NCBI GenBank assembly: GCA_028456385.1
Contig: JALNQF010000061.1
Span: 1 to 64,000, forward strand
Reading direction: 5' to 3'
Length of the DNA stretch: 64,000 bases
From: Ophiosphaerella korrae
Taxonomy: Eukaryota > Ascomycota > Dothideomycetes > Pleosporales > Phaeosphaeriaceae
Shown here: positions 35,327 through 46,880 of the stretch, one piece after another
Layout: each line of letters begins with the position of its first letter
Numbering within the stretch: the stretch's first letter is position 1
Translations under genes and position numbers: made by a program
Notes under the pieces: generated by a model
Told to the model about the DNA's origin: nothing
Seen by the model: only the letters and a program-made list of their open reading frames with translations
Databases searched by the model: none

Positions 35327-38300
35327 AAAGAACTATAAAAAAGTATAAGATAAATTAGTATAAGAAGTATAAGGTATACTTAGCTAGATATATATAGCTA
35401 TAACAACTATATAATAATAGATATAGAAGAATAAAACAAAGAATAGAAGTTTGTTTAGAAATACTTACTAGTTATAAGTATAGAAGAAGCGTATAAAGAC
35501 TAGAAAGAACGTAATCTTAAAGAAATAAAGTTTATACTATTCTAGAAATAGATAAAGTAATATATAGTTGTAGTAAGAAGAATACCTATATAAAGAGAGT
35601 AGTAATTCCTTATAAGAAAAATGTAATAGATTAATAAAGCCTATATACTAAGAGTACTAGTAACGTACTATATCTTAATAATAGATATACCTAGAAAAGA
35701 TAAGTACTAGAAAGGAGATAATAAGATAATAGATCTAAGATACCTAGTATATTTTAAAGTATTATAGATATTATACCTAGATAAGAATTATACTATATAT
35801 AGAAACTCTAAAGTAAATAACAAAGTATAGCTTATAAGAAGAAGAGGTTACGACTATATAAGAGTAATTCTAGTAAAAGATATCTAAGGATAAGAAATAA
35901 TCCTAGAAGAAGGATACGTAGTAGTAAGACCTAGCCTAAAATTATCTAAGAAATGCGTTTAAAGAAGACTATAGTATAAATACACCTATAATAAATATCT
36001 AAAATACAAAGAATAAAAACTTAAGGTAAAGCTATAGCCTTAGAAAGATAGATAATTTATAAAAACGCCTAAATAAAAAAAGCTAGAAGGTATAAGAAGC
36101 CTATATATTATAAAGATAGGTACTTACTAAGGAAAGGAAGTATAATTAATAATTAATAGTAGAGCTATAAGAAACTTTATATTAAAGAAGTTTATAGAAA
36201 TAAAAGGAATACATTATATAATAAAGAAATACCTTTAATAACTAAGTACGATTAAAGGAAAACTATTCTAGAAACCTATTAAGTTTAAGATAGTTCTCTC
36301 TACGCTTAAATTAGAAGGGATAACAATTAAAAACCTAGTTATAGATATAACAATAATTAATAATAAATAAGATATAATATTAGGAATACTATAGTTATAG
36401 ATAACTAACCTATATATTAATTAGAGAATAAGAAAAATTAGTTACTATAAAGTAGAAAAACTAAAAGCTAATATTAGTATATATAAAGGAGAATTCCCTA
36501 AAGAATATAAAAAATAAGAAAAATAGCTTATAGAACCTAAAGATTATCTTCTAGAATATTAGCTATAGGACCTAGCGATAGAAATAGAAGTAAGAAAAGA
36601 CGTAAGATAGAGCTTAGTCTACTAGAAAATAGAAAAAGAGTTAAAAATTAAATAAGTATTTATTTAAAATGTAATAAAAAAAGGATAGATATAAGAATCT
36701 AAATCTTTAGTAGTATATAGACTTATCTTTATAGATAAGAAAGAGATAAGTAATAAGAGACCTTACGTAGACTTTAGAAAAACTAATATAGTTATAAATA
36801 AGAACTAATACTCTTTACTATAGATAGATATAATATAAGATAAACTATAAAGAGTAATAATCTTTATAAAGTTAGATATCTAGAACGCCTACTACTAGAT
36901 TAGAATTAAGAAAGGTAATAAATAGAAAATAGTATTTAGAACGTAATAAAGATTATATAAATACTTAGTTATACTATTTAGCTTAATAAACGCACTAGTA
37001 CCTTTCTAAGAAAGAATTAATATAGTACTAAGAGAGTACTTAGACGTATTTATATTTGTATACTTAGATAATATCCTTATATTCTTAGAAATAGAAGAAG
37101 AATATATATAGTACGTATATAAAGTACTAGAGAAACTAGTAGAAAGTAAACTATTTCTTAAGATAAGAAAATGTAAATTCTATACAAAGAAAATAGACTT
37201 CCTAAGGTTTATTATAGAACTAGGAAAGATTAAGATTAACTTAGAAAAGATTAAGTTAATTAATAAATAGCTAACACTAAGGAACCTAAAAGAGGTATAA
37301 TAATTCTATAGATTAGTAAACTTTTGTAAAAAGTTAATAGTAAGATAGTCTAAAGATATAAAACTAATAATAAGACTTATAAAAAAAGATATACTATTTA
37401 AATAGATAGAAGAATATAAGAAAGTAGTTAATAAAATTAAAAAGAAGTTTATAGAAAACCTAGTTATTAGAATATATAACCTAGACCTACTAGTAATAGT
37501 AAAAATAGACGTATCTAATTTAGTCTATAGAATAGTACTAATATAGGAAGACCTAAAGACTAAAAAGAAATATTTAGTTAAATACTTCTCTAAGAAGATA
37601 AAGCTAGTAGAGCTTAATTACCTAATATATAATAAAGAGATACTAGTAATCTATAAAGTATTTAAGTAATAGAGAGTATACTTATAAAGAGTAAAGTACT
37701 AAACAAAGGTCTATATAGACTACAAGAACTTTATAAGATTTATAATAAATAAAGAATTATTATAATACTATACAAGATAGTAGGAATTCCTATTAATATT
37801 TAATATAGAAATTATATATATAAAAAGGAAAGATAACTAATTTATAGATACCCTTAGTAGAAGACTAGACTTATAAGAGGAAGTAAGCGCTACTAGTATA
37901 GTTCTAGTTAAGAATAAAGAAGGATACTTAATCCTAAATATACCTAAAATAGCTATAACACTTAAAAGAATAAGTAGTAAGCTAGATAAATAGATTTAGA
38001 AAATAACGCAAGAAGTATCTAAAGAAATAGAGAAACTAGAAACCTAAGAAGGATTTATATAAGCTTATAGAAGAATATATATTCTAAGGAAGATTTAAAG
38101 AGAATTTATATAATAATTCTATAAATTACTAGTATATAGTTACTAAGGTATTAAGAAAATATTAGATAGACTACTACAAGATTACTATATCCTAAGAGTA
38201 AGATAACTAGTAATAGAAGTACTACAAGACTATATAGAATACTAAAGAAATAAGTATAATAGGTACGTACTATATAAGATACTATAACTAGTAGAAGTAC

Positions 38301-39365
38301 TAGAATAACTATAAAGAGTTATTATAATAGATTTTATTACAAAACTACCTAAGTCTAAAAACCTAATATTAAGAATAGAGTATAATAAAATACTTATAAT
38401 AGTAGATAAGCTTATAAAGTATATATACTTTAGACTATATAAAGAGAAAAGTAAGATAGAAGTTACTATATACTAGGTTCTAGGAACTATAATTAGTTAA
38501 TATAGACTACTAGATAAAATTATTATAGATAGAGATATAAGATTTATATTAAAACTATAAGGAATAATAATAGCGTAATTAGGAATTAAATATATAATGT
38601 CTATAGCATATTACCTATAAATAGATAGATAGTTAGAATAAATAAATTAGATAGTAGAATAGTACTTAAGATACTACCTTAACTATAACTAAAATAACTA
38701 GGTATAGCTACTACCTATAGTATAGTTAGTATATAATATTACAAAGAATATAGTAATAAGAGTATTACTCTTTTTTATAAACTATAGATTTAACTTTAGT
38801 ATATATAGAATACTAGGATTAGAGATATCTTAGTCTCTAAGAAGAGAAAACTTTATAAATAGAATAAAAGAAATATATAATTAACTAAGATAAGATATAG
38901 AATTCCTATATAATTATATAGTAAAGTATTATAATAAGAAATATAAAAAGAGTCCTTAATTTAGAGAGAGAGAAAAAGTATAGTTAGTATAAAAAAATAT
39001 TAAAAGTAGATAACTAAATTTAAAATTAGATTACGTTAAGATAAGACTATATAAAATTAAGAAAGAAGTTACACTAGTTATATTTAAATTAAAGCTACTA
39101 AATAAGATAAAGATATACCTAACCTTCTATATAGTACTACTTAAGATAGTACTATAAGAAGTAGAGCTACTAGTATATAAAGTAGACACGTATAGAGAAT
39201 AAAAAAAATAAGAAGTTAAGAAAATCCTAGTATACTAGTTCTATAATAGTAAGAACTACTACTTATTAAAATAGATAGGTATAGATAAGAAAAGACAACT
39301 ATAGGAAGAAATATAGGAACTAGGAGATAACCTTAACTACTCTAAGAAACTAGAAGAGTTCTAAA
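35327..39365 (+). pseudogene. Copy B pol pseudogene, 3' part
   Basis: Resumes exactly where copy C interrupted it. It contains protease, reverse transcriptase (PYVDFRKTN at about 36762; FIYVYLDNILIF-like segment near 37050 with the second catalytic Asp reading Asn), RNase H, integrase and a chromodomain ending KKLEEF at about 39345. It has fewer stops than copy A but is still dead. Confidence 0.85.
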
Positions 39366-40044
39366 GTTAAAACCCTCTAGAACGCCTAGTAGTAAACTAA
39401 GAGAACTAATATTACTACTACTAGATAGAGAGGCGATAGGAACGCCTAATATAGAACCTACTATAATAACATTAAATACTTTATCTAAGTCTAGCTTAAC
39501 TTCTAGAGCTACTAACTATTTAGCTAATTTCTTATTATTTAACACCTTTATCTTATAAAGACAAGAGAGACAAGCTTAATTCTCTACTAGCTTACTTTAC
39601 GTAAGCTCTTAGATCTACTTATACTTAGCTTTAGCCTCTATAATTTAAGATAGTAATTTCTCTTAAGTCTAGTTAATAGCTCTCCCTATTATTATTAAGC
39701 CTAGATATAAGAATAAGTATAATAAACGTATACTTAGAAAGAGAAACACTAGATATATTATAAGAACTACGTATATTTATACAAATATACGCCTTATAAG
39801 CTTTACTATTATTTACTAAAATAATATAAAGAAGAGACTTAAAGTTTAACTTAGGAGAAGTATAATAGGAATAAGAGAATATCTTAATACTATTACACAA
39901 CACATAATTAGTAAAGAGATAGTAATAATATATAAATAAAATAACTATAGAAAGTAATAAGGAACTATAGATTAATAAAGAAAGTAGATTAATAACCTTA
40001 GCCCTAGAATAGATAAACAAGAACCTACTTAGAGAAAGAGATAG
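39365..40044 (-). pseudogene. Antisense frame in copy B 3' region
   Basis: Opposite to pol, open from 40020 down to 39673 (115 codons; first codon TTG; FIYSRAKVINLLSLLIYSSL), similar to the copy C and copy A frames. It lies between the pol stop and the 3' LTR, with its 3' end facing the 3' end of pol. Confidence 0.45.
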
Positions 40045-40473
40045 TATTATAATAGTAATAAGAGAGCTATAGATAGAACTAATTAGCCTTATAACAATTA
40101 ACTTAGACTTGTATAACTCTAAGAGATACGAACCTAACTAAGAGGCTATATATAACTAGGACACCTAGGGTAATCTATAATCTATAGACTCTTAGTATTA
40201 ATAGATTATAGATTAGGGTAATCTGCGATCTATTAGTCTTAGTAACTATAGATTAATAGATTATAACAAGTATATAGTTAGTAGCAATGCGTATTATTAG
40301 GATAGTATTAGCAATTTAATTATTAACTACAAGCGACAATACAAGATAGTTGTAAAACATCTTCTATCTGTTTAGAGCTTATTGCAGATTACTACACGAA
40401 CTCTTGTCATTACCTCTTAATCTACCAACACCCTTGGGCATTAGGAAGTCGACCCTAGTAACACCCCATTACA
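40045..40473 (+). repeat. Copy B 3' LTR, at the isochore edge
   Basis: 429 bp, tattataatagtaat to acaccccattaca. Its first about 160 bp are RIP-mutated like the isochore, but from about 40225 CA and TG reappear (gtagcaatgcg, ctacaagcgacaatacaag). The matching bases in the 5' LTR are TA. Confidence 0.92.
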
Positions 40474-40478
40474 CTAAT

Positions 40479-40967
40479 TATAAAGCCTTTCTTATCTATA
40501 TTGTATATATACTATAGCTCTATCTAATATTCCTCTATCTTCTAATATAACAAGTTAAAGTATAGCTTATACTTTATATAAGAATTAGCTTTGTAGCGTT
40601 TGTAGTCAATTCTAGTAGTCTATTTAGATACAAGTGAGCTCTGGTTTCGATAGAGGAAGCGAGTTACCTAGCTCTAGCTAATAGTCTCGTGAGCTACCTG
40701 TAACGCTAAGTTTCTTATTATCTCTCTTGTAGGTAGAAGGCCTCTCTCTGTAAGCTTTTTGATATACTATACAAGCTCATCCTCTTGCTGTAGGCTGAGC
40801 TTTGTCTGGTTGAGTTTTTTGGTCTGATTTGAGCTTGTCAGGCCTTGGTGTCTTCGGCTTAGCGTAGATCGCTGAATATTATATTTGGCAGCAATTTTTT
40901 TATACGAGAAACCTTCTTCTGGTCCATGCGACTCAATTTCTTCAATCGCAGCTTGAATCGGGTCCAT
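40479..40967 (-). pseudogene. Pogo transposase, N-terminal piece
   Basis: Starts with ATG at 40967 (MDPIQAAIEEIE). Residues 1-66 are open and contain a Psq-type helix-turn-helix (YKKIAAKYNIQRSTLSRRHQ). A stop follows at about 40764, then the CENP-B/Tc5-type second HTH is readable through further stops (YIKKLTERGL, VTRFLYRNQ), leading towards the first DDE residues at about 40490. Stops occur only in the left, RIP-mutated part; the right part looks unmutated. The coding direction continues at 28498 after the copy B insertion. Confidence 0.88.
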
Positions 40968-41055
40968 ATTAGTGGAGTTATCGCTTGTTGTAAAAACTCA
41001 AGTTTGGTGGGGGGTGCGCATCACGCGAACATGCGCATCACGCGCACAGACACGT

Positions 41056-41715
41056 TAGTCATCCCTACCCAGTTCGCTGAGGTCTACCATCATGGATAGT
41101 GGAGATCCGATATTTCTGTTGGAGTGGTTCGGCTCCATGCCGTTCCCATCGTGTCGTGATGAACCGTGGTTCTCGCGATAGTTCGTTAGCATGTGATAGT
41201 CTGGATCCATCGCTCGATTGCGCCATCGCCAGAATCGCTCCATCGCCGGAATCACCAACTCGCTCAGTCGCACATCTAACAAGAATCAGCATTGCACCCG
41301 TCGCAACATCGGATCCCCATTCCACTTGCCTTAGGTCCCAACAACTAATGATAAATAGAAAGGAAGTTAGGTTAGTTAGCTAATAACGTAAGTAAAATTA
41401 TAGATCCGAGAAAGAATAGCGACTCGAGCTACAGAGTCCAGTTTAGTGGCTTGGCGATTGGTTAGACGGGTGCCTTGTATTGAGAACACAGCCTCTCCTC
41501 ACCTCAATGACATTCAATAATTCTTTCTGGCCATTGAATATCCATCCTCGTACGCGCATCGTTTTTGAGTAACCCGAAGCTGATGCAAGACTCGATTTAG
41601 GAATTCCCATCTGTATGAGATCACTGTTGATTCAGTCTTGCGTGGAAAATACAGAGATACACGTTTAGGAAAGGGATGTTAACACCAGGTTTCTTGATTG
41701 TACTTCAGGTTTATA
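41056..41715. other. Intergenic between pogo element and HET gene
   Basis: About 660 bp of normal composition. Short frames on both strands around 41055-41383 are compositionally accidental (they overlap one another and lack family features). A small AT-rich patch at 41345-41400 resembles isochore words. The upstream region of the HET gene must lie here; no TATA box stands out. Confidence 0.5.
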
Positions 41716-43961
41716 ATGTGTCAAATCGAAGGGTCAGAAACTGAGTTCAATTGGACATTAGGTGAAGAAGGCAGCTGGGTTAAATGGCCTGATGCTCAGA
41801 GACAAACCATTCACTGCTTTATATGCCAAACATTGTCTTCCACAGCTTCAATGGAATACGGACGGCTAACTGTGACTATAAAATCATTACTGCAATCTTC
41901 GCTACTTGGCTGCACCAGCTGTCAGGCCGTTTCCCAAGGCGTCCGAGGCCTAATAAAAGCGCAGCTACCAAAACCCAGGAGAGATTCAATGGTGCTGTCG
42001 GAAACTTCCTTATGCGATCCTGCAAATTTGGAGCAAATTATTGATGAAATGGTCGTCAATTACCAAATTGACCAAAATTTCGAATATCCTTTCGGTCCTG
42101 GAGGTTGGATGATACGCTGCAGGTGTGGGCTCCGATACTGCACACACAAGAGATTCTTCATGGACTTTGAGATTCTTACTCTGCCGGGTGAGTCACAGTG
42201 TACCACTATACCTGAATGGGCTATTAAAGTGATATTTAGGCTCGCCTACTATCTTGCGAGGGCTACCCACCAGATCTTCAGTTCTGATCAATAGCAGCAA
42301 CACCAACTCTGACGATTCAGTGGAGTTCATATTAAGATCCATAGAGAATTGTGAGATCAATCACAAACAGGTATGCACACAGGACTTTGAAGATTTTGTT
42401 CCACCAACCCGAGTGCTCTACTTTGACTGCGAACATATCCAGCTCGTAGAGCCCGATTTTCCATCAAAATTTGAGTATGCTTGCTTAGCACATCGGTGGG
42501 CAAAGAAAGAGCCGTGGGAAGTGGACGGAGACACCTCTACCCCATACGGGAGGTCTATGCGCTGTCGTACCCTCAAGTCAAACCTAATCCTGCACAAGGA
42601 GCGCATTCCCATCGAAGAATTGCTACCAGCCTACCAAGATGCCATCAGTATAGTTAGAAGGCTAGGGCTGCAATATCTCTGGATAGACTCATTATGCATA
42701 GTGCAAGACGATATTGACGACATGCGTACCCAGATTTCGAACATGGGTCGTATATACCGAAACAGCTATCTTACAATTGCAGCTGATGGATTTAAGGACC
42801 ACACTAAAAGCCTTTTCTCTGAACGAAACTGGAATTGGCGATCGTACAGAGAAGTCATGATGAATGCACATGGATCAAATCACAAATTGTATTTCCGTGA
42901 ACGCCCGAGCCACTCTAATCTCAGTTGGGATGGCATCTTTAATCGCGCATGGTTCGTCTTCATTTTTTGAATAGGTTTAGTTAGTTGGCTAACCTAGCCT
43001 ACTACCTTCTAGGTGCTTTCAGGAACGACTACTTTCGAAACGTGTCGTTCGATTCCAGGCTAACGAAGTCATTTATGAGTGCAACAAGGCACTAACCTGC
43101 GAGTGTGGCAATCCTCCAGCAGGACACCAAGGTCCGTGGGAAAGCTTATCAGAGGAGGTGCACTTGCACGACAAAGTTGCCTTCCACTACATGCTCAACC
43201 AGTCGTCAACCAGCGAGTCGTGGCATCATCTTGTATACGCGTATTCACAGACACATTTGACCTACGAAGACGACCGAATGAACGCTTTTGCTGGTATTGT
43301 CAGCCTATTCGAGCAACAATCATCGGTTGGCAGCCGGTATCTTGCGGGCATGTGGAGTAAGACACTGTGGGAGGACATGTTGTGGGCTGTGGTTTGCAAA
43401 GACCATCCGCACTGTCGAGGGACGAAGCGTCGTCGCCAAAGCGCTGTCCCTTCGTGGTCCTGGATGTCTATTGCTCTCGGAAATCACCACATTGTCTACC
43501 CTAAGCTACGGGTGCAGCAAACGTTCCCTCGCTTGTTGGCCATCCATTACGTACCACAATCAGTGAACCTGTCGCTAGGCATCGTTGCCCCTGGAGCATA
43601 CCTCGAGATCGAAGGCCAATTGACGCAAGTTGATATAGTCGATGGCTGTATCAAAGTTATAGACTTCTGGGCAGTTGAATTGAGGTTGACTGCGAGGTTG
43701 TGGTGGGATCCGGAGCGACAGCCTTGCAGTGGGGAGGACGACAAAGCCTTCTTGCTAAGAATGGCATATCTTCAAGATGAGCCTATAGTCAAAGAAGTCT
43801 TCCTAATTCTCCAACGGGCGTCGGATGATGCGGTCAAAGCGAATACGAGTATACCTTGCTTTTCGCGCGTCGGCTACCTGGAGATATCGAAAGAGGACGA
43901 ATCATCGGCACTTGAAGGATTTCAAATCGAGGAGGAGTACCAGGCCTTGCGCCTCTATTAA
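41716..43961 (+). CDS. Heterokaryon-incompatibility (HET) domain protein
   Basis: Exons 41716-42187, 42240-42951 and 43013-43961 give 710 residues. ATG at 41716 is the first methionine of the frame; the upstream codons lack one. The introns are 52 bp (GTGAGT...TTTAG) and 61 bp (GTTCGT...GGCTAACC...CTAG). The HET domain spans about residues 236-400: YACLAHRWAKKEP (the YxxLSHxWG-like block), LQYLWIDSLCIVQDD and GRIYRNSYLTIAADG, then RAWCFQERLLSKR created by the second splice. HET proteins trigger allorecognition cell death or other signalling in filamentous ascomycetes; the partner is unknown here. The N-terminal 230 residues carry CxxC pairs (CFICQ, CTSCQ) that might bind metal. It is the first gene beyond the isochore edge. 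Family assignment is firm, function inferred. Confidence 0.93.
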
Positions 43962-44491
43962 CTTAAAGGTTTAAGGGAATGATTGAGTGAAGAAATAGCT
44001 GCATGGAATGTACCTTCACCTTGGTCCTGCCGAGATATCCTTACTCTCATAACTCTCCAGTATGAATGCCAGCAGATATTCTCTTGAAAAATACAGCCAA
44101 AGCAGCTAAAATTCCGGATCAGGCGTTGTGTCACCCTTACCAATCATGGGTACCGACAGTAGCACACAATAATTGGGTGGCGTGCCCAAGGGCCCTGACG
44201 GATATTCACTGCAGATTATTGTTACACGTAGCCCATCTATGGTAAGGCCTGGTCGGACAAAATTCTAAGTGGATGCCCTATATTAATTGTGTAGGGATGA
44301 GTATGCAACCCTACCATGCACTCCGACGCTTCCCACCAACCTGCAGATTTCAAGATAAGGTTCCAGGCAGCGTTTTCGGAATACAAAAGCCATCGACTCC
44401 CGCTAAGCATTACATCGTCTCGACCACCGTTATTACTATATCAAACATAATTTTTGCCTACTATCTAACAAACAAGTAGCTTGGAATTGCC
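43962..44491. other. Intergenic, HET gene to permease
   Basis: 530 bp. A short plus-strand frame at 44273-44479 lies immediately upstream of the permease ATG and has no family features. No repeat or RNA gene seen. It presumably holds the HET terminator and permease promoter. Confidence 0.4.
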
Positions 44492-46176
44492 ATGGAGCCG
44501 AAGCCACCCACGCCAGTGAGTGTCGAAGATGCAGACAACCAAAGTCTCGTCTTCGAAGACCATGATGTAATGCAGCAAATGGGAAAGCGCCAACAACTCC
44601 GGCGCCGCTTCAACATTTTCACAATCTTCGGGCTCTCCATAACGCTTCTTAGTAGCTGGGAAATCATTTCCAGTTCCCTAGGTATCGGCATCACGTCTGG
44701 CGGCCCTGTGAGCCTCGTGTATGGCTTGATATTTGCATTCACTGGTACGCTGGCGTGTGCGGCCAGCATTGCAGAGATGGCGAGTATATGCCCCATATCC
44801 GGAGCACAGTATCATTGGACTTATATGTTTGCACCAAAGAGGTGGAGAGTTGTCGTTACATTCATTCAAGGTGAGGCCACTATCTGGAGGTGCGACACAA
44901 GGCGCCTCTGACGGAGAATAGGCTGGGTCACGGTATTTGCGTGGCAGGCTGCCATCACTTCTGTAACAGTTTTGTTAGCGAGTCAGATCCAGGGCGTTGC
45001 GATTTTGAACCATCCAGGATATGCGCTCGAACGATGGCATACAACGTTGCTAGTGTGGGCAATTGTGCTGATGGCATTTGTTCAGAATCTCTGGGGCATC
45101 AAATTACTCCCAGCCTTGGAGCTCTTCGCTGGTGGGATGCACATTTTGCTCTTTGTCGTTGTGTTTGTGATTTTGTTGGTCATGGGACGTAATGCTAGTG
45201 CGGAGTATGTGTTCGTGGGCTTCGAAAATCAAACAGGTTGGAATAATGACGGAGTTGCGTGGTTCATTGGGCTGTTACCAGGTATCTGGTGTATCGTTGG
45301 TGCGTCACGTGAATCTTCATCGTAGTGCTAAATCTCGTCAGCTAACATCTGATAGGCTTCGACGGTGCTATCCACTTGGCAGAAGAAACAGAGAGAAGCG
45401 CACATGTCATACCCAAAGTCATAATCTACACAGTCATCATCAACGGTAGTACTGCCTGGGTGTTTGTGCTTCTTTGCCTGTTCAGCATATCCGATGTGGC
45501 AGCAGTCATGGAAACACCAACAGGGTTTCCAGCTATCGAGATCATGCAGCAAGCCACGCGAAGTCGTGCAGGTGCGACGGCCATCTACAGTTTCATTTTG
45601 ATGATTACTTTTGCAGCAATATTCGGGGCCCTGGCGAGCGTAAGTCGACTTACCTGGGCATTCGCGCGCGACGACGGGTTGCCATTTTCGAATTACTTCA
45701 AGTACGTTGACCCGAAATACAAGGTACCGACAAGAGCGGTAGGACTGGTGTCAATTGTAATAGTACTACTATCCCTGATCAACATCGGTTCTTCGGCCGC
45801 ACTGAGTGCGATTGTTTCTTTGTCGACAATCGCACTGTACACCTCGTATATCATCCCGATTACCTGCCTAATCTCCATGCGGCTTCGCGTTAAGAACAAA
45901 GTGTACAATTCGCAAGCTGGACGTGCTGAGATCTCGGAGGAACGTCTTGTATTTGGGCCCTGGAATCTAGGAAAATGGGGCATGCTGATCAACGTCTATG
46001 GTGTTTGTTATGCGACACTTTTAGTGCCATTTATGGCACTGCCGACTCGGCTTCCGCTTACAGCGGACACCATGAATTACGCCGGGCCCATCATGATCTT
46101 TGTACTATCCTTCGCAAGCGCAGACTACCTCGTGCGAGGCCGCAAGGCATTCACCGGCCCCAAACGAGACCGATAA
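44492..46176 (+). CDS. APC-superfamily permease, choline/GABA type
   Basis: Exons 44492-44870, 44922-45299 and 45356-46176 encode 525 residues; both introns are in phase 1 (51 bp GTGAGG...ATAG; 56 bp GTGCGT...GCTAACA...ATAG). The cytoplasmic N-terminus is followed by the first APC helix pair (FGLSITLLSSWEIISSSLG, then SGGPVSLVYGLIFAF), SIAEMASICPISGAQYHWTY, and about twelve hydrophobic segments in all. The loop FARDDGLPFSNYFKYVDPK with PTRAV is typical of fungal choline/GABA/amino-acid permeases (the HNM1/UGA4 branch). It should import a quaternary amine or amino acid across the plasma membrane; the substrate cannot be read from sequence. ATG context is gccATGG. Two other APC-type permeases are not adjacent; the second is at 55533. 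Confidence 0.92.
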
Positions 46177-46880
46177 GCTGAATAAAACTCAGCTCACCAT
46201 CACTCCCAGCTTCAGCTTCCCCTCAGCCGCACCCCTCACCGTAAGCAACATGTCCCAAACCTCCTCCCGCTTACCTTCGTACCCCTCGGCGTCCGCTAAA
46301 CCTCAATACTTACCTACCCCACGATGACCCACCTGCCCAACCAAGCTAGCTCCCGGTCCCCCTAGTCGATCCCCAACACCCGCCAGCCTATCGCACAACC
46401 ACATGTGCCCAACCGCACGATAAGCACGTTGAAACACGTCGTTTTAGTCACTAACGAATCTTTTACCGTACCTTCCCAATCCGATCACCACGCTCCCAGC
46501 CCGGGTAATCGTGCACCGGTCCTGCATTTCCGGCAGCCAATTGTCTGGCGCAACGTGAGAGGGTGGGTGAGACAGGGGAACGGTGTGGGCGGAGTGTTTT
46601 GCGTGATCTGCAAAGTCCCGCGCAGGGGCGTGCTTGTTTCGACGGAGGTGGTGATGCTTGGGGAATGGAGTGGTGGAGGCTGGGCTGAGTGGGTTAATTT
46701 ATTTGATGAGGGATTGGCTGGGGTGGGATGAGTGTTCGGGGAGGCCCGCTGGTGAGATGGGTATATAAGGTGTGTCGGTAGAGGAGGTACTTTGAGATGG
46801 TAGCATAGCTCAGATCAGATCGGCGGATCCTTCCATTCCCTCGCTCATCCTTACCTCGATTCAGTTATCAAGTCGTCGAT
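46177..46880. other. Intergenic upstream of the RNase gene
   Basis: About 700 bp between two plus-strand genes. The frame at 46405-46731 is glycine/valine-rich by composition and shows no family features. The last 120 bp contain the TATA box listed separately and a CT-rich leader before the ATG. Confidence 0.5.
46762..46768 (+). promoter_or_regulatory. TATA box of the secreted RNase gene
   Basis: tatataa, 113 bp upstream of the ATG at 46881, followed by a pyrimidine-rich segment (ccttccattccctcgctcat). A clear TATA and short leader suggest a strongly regulated, high-output promoter. Inference from motif and spacing only. Confidence 0.6.

Larger units (their letters stand above)
1..40400. other. 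AT-rich, RIP-saturated transposon isochore
   Basis: The sequence is dominated by TA-rich words and is almost devoid of CA and TG dinucleotides while CG, GC and CC survive. This is the signature of repeat-induced point mutation acting on CpA. Every recognisable coding remnant here is riddled with TAA/TAG codons where glutamine or tryptophan would be expected, and cysteine or histidine positions read as tyrosine. No intact host gene, tRNA or rRNA was seen. Mutation intensity is not uniform: about 27,200-36,500 and 40,250-40,970 keep more CA/TG than 1-20,000. The right edge falls within the last LTR and the pogo remnant. Confidence 0.93.
28499..40473 (+). mobile_element. Gypsy-1 copy B, interrupted by copy C
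   Basis: Two 429-bp LTRs and a perfect target duplication, ctaat (28494-28498 and 40474-40478). Without the 4.93-kb copy C and its duplicated target, it is about 7.04 kb, the same size as copy A. Gag is at about 28940-30100, pol is interrupted at 30393 and resumes at 35327. It has reverse transcriptase about 36720-37260, RNase H about 37400-37900, integrase about 38150-38850 and chromodomain about 39210-39362. The 3' LTR straddles the isochore edge. Copy B inserted into the pogo transposase within its catalytic domain. Confidence 0.93.
19923..41055 (-). mobile_element. Pogo/Fot1-type DNA transposon, split by nested retrotransposons
   Basis: The terminal inverted repeats align for about 50 bp: left from 19923 (acgtgtctatacgtgtaa) and right ending at 41055, whose complement starts acgtgtctgtgcgcgtga. 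All differences are C to T or G to A, as RIP produces; the left copy is mutated and the right copy nearly pristine. A TA dinucleotide flanks both ends (19921-19922 and 41056-41057). Removing the insertions 20992-28021 and 28499-40473, with one copy of each target duplication, leaves about 2.1 kb, a normal size for Fot1-like elements, with one transposase gene on the minus strand. Confidence 0.92.

Noticed and set aside
41055..41383. Overlapping ORFs on both strands right of the pogo element
   Set aside because: They overlap one another in different frames, show no family features, and arise from a short stretch of repeated gcgatc/atcgcc words.
41698..41715. Upstream start for the HET protein
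   Set aside because: The codons before 41716 contain only TTG as a possible start; the first ATG is at 41716.
46405..46731. 108-codon plus-strand ORF upstream of the RNase gene
   Set aside because: No domain, GC-driven composition, and position in the promoter region of a gene with a clear TATA box.
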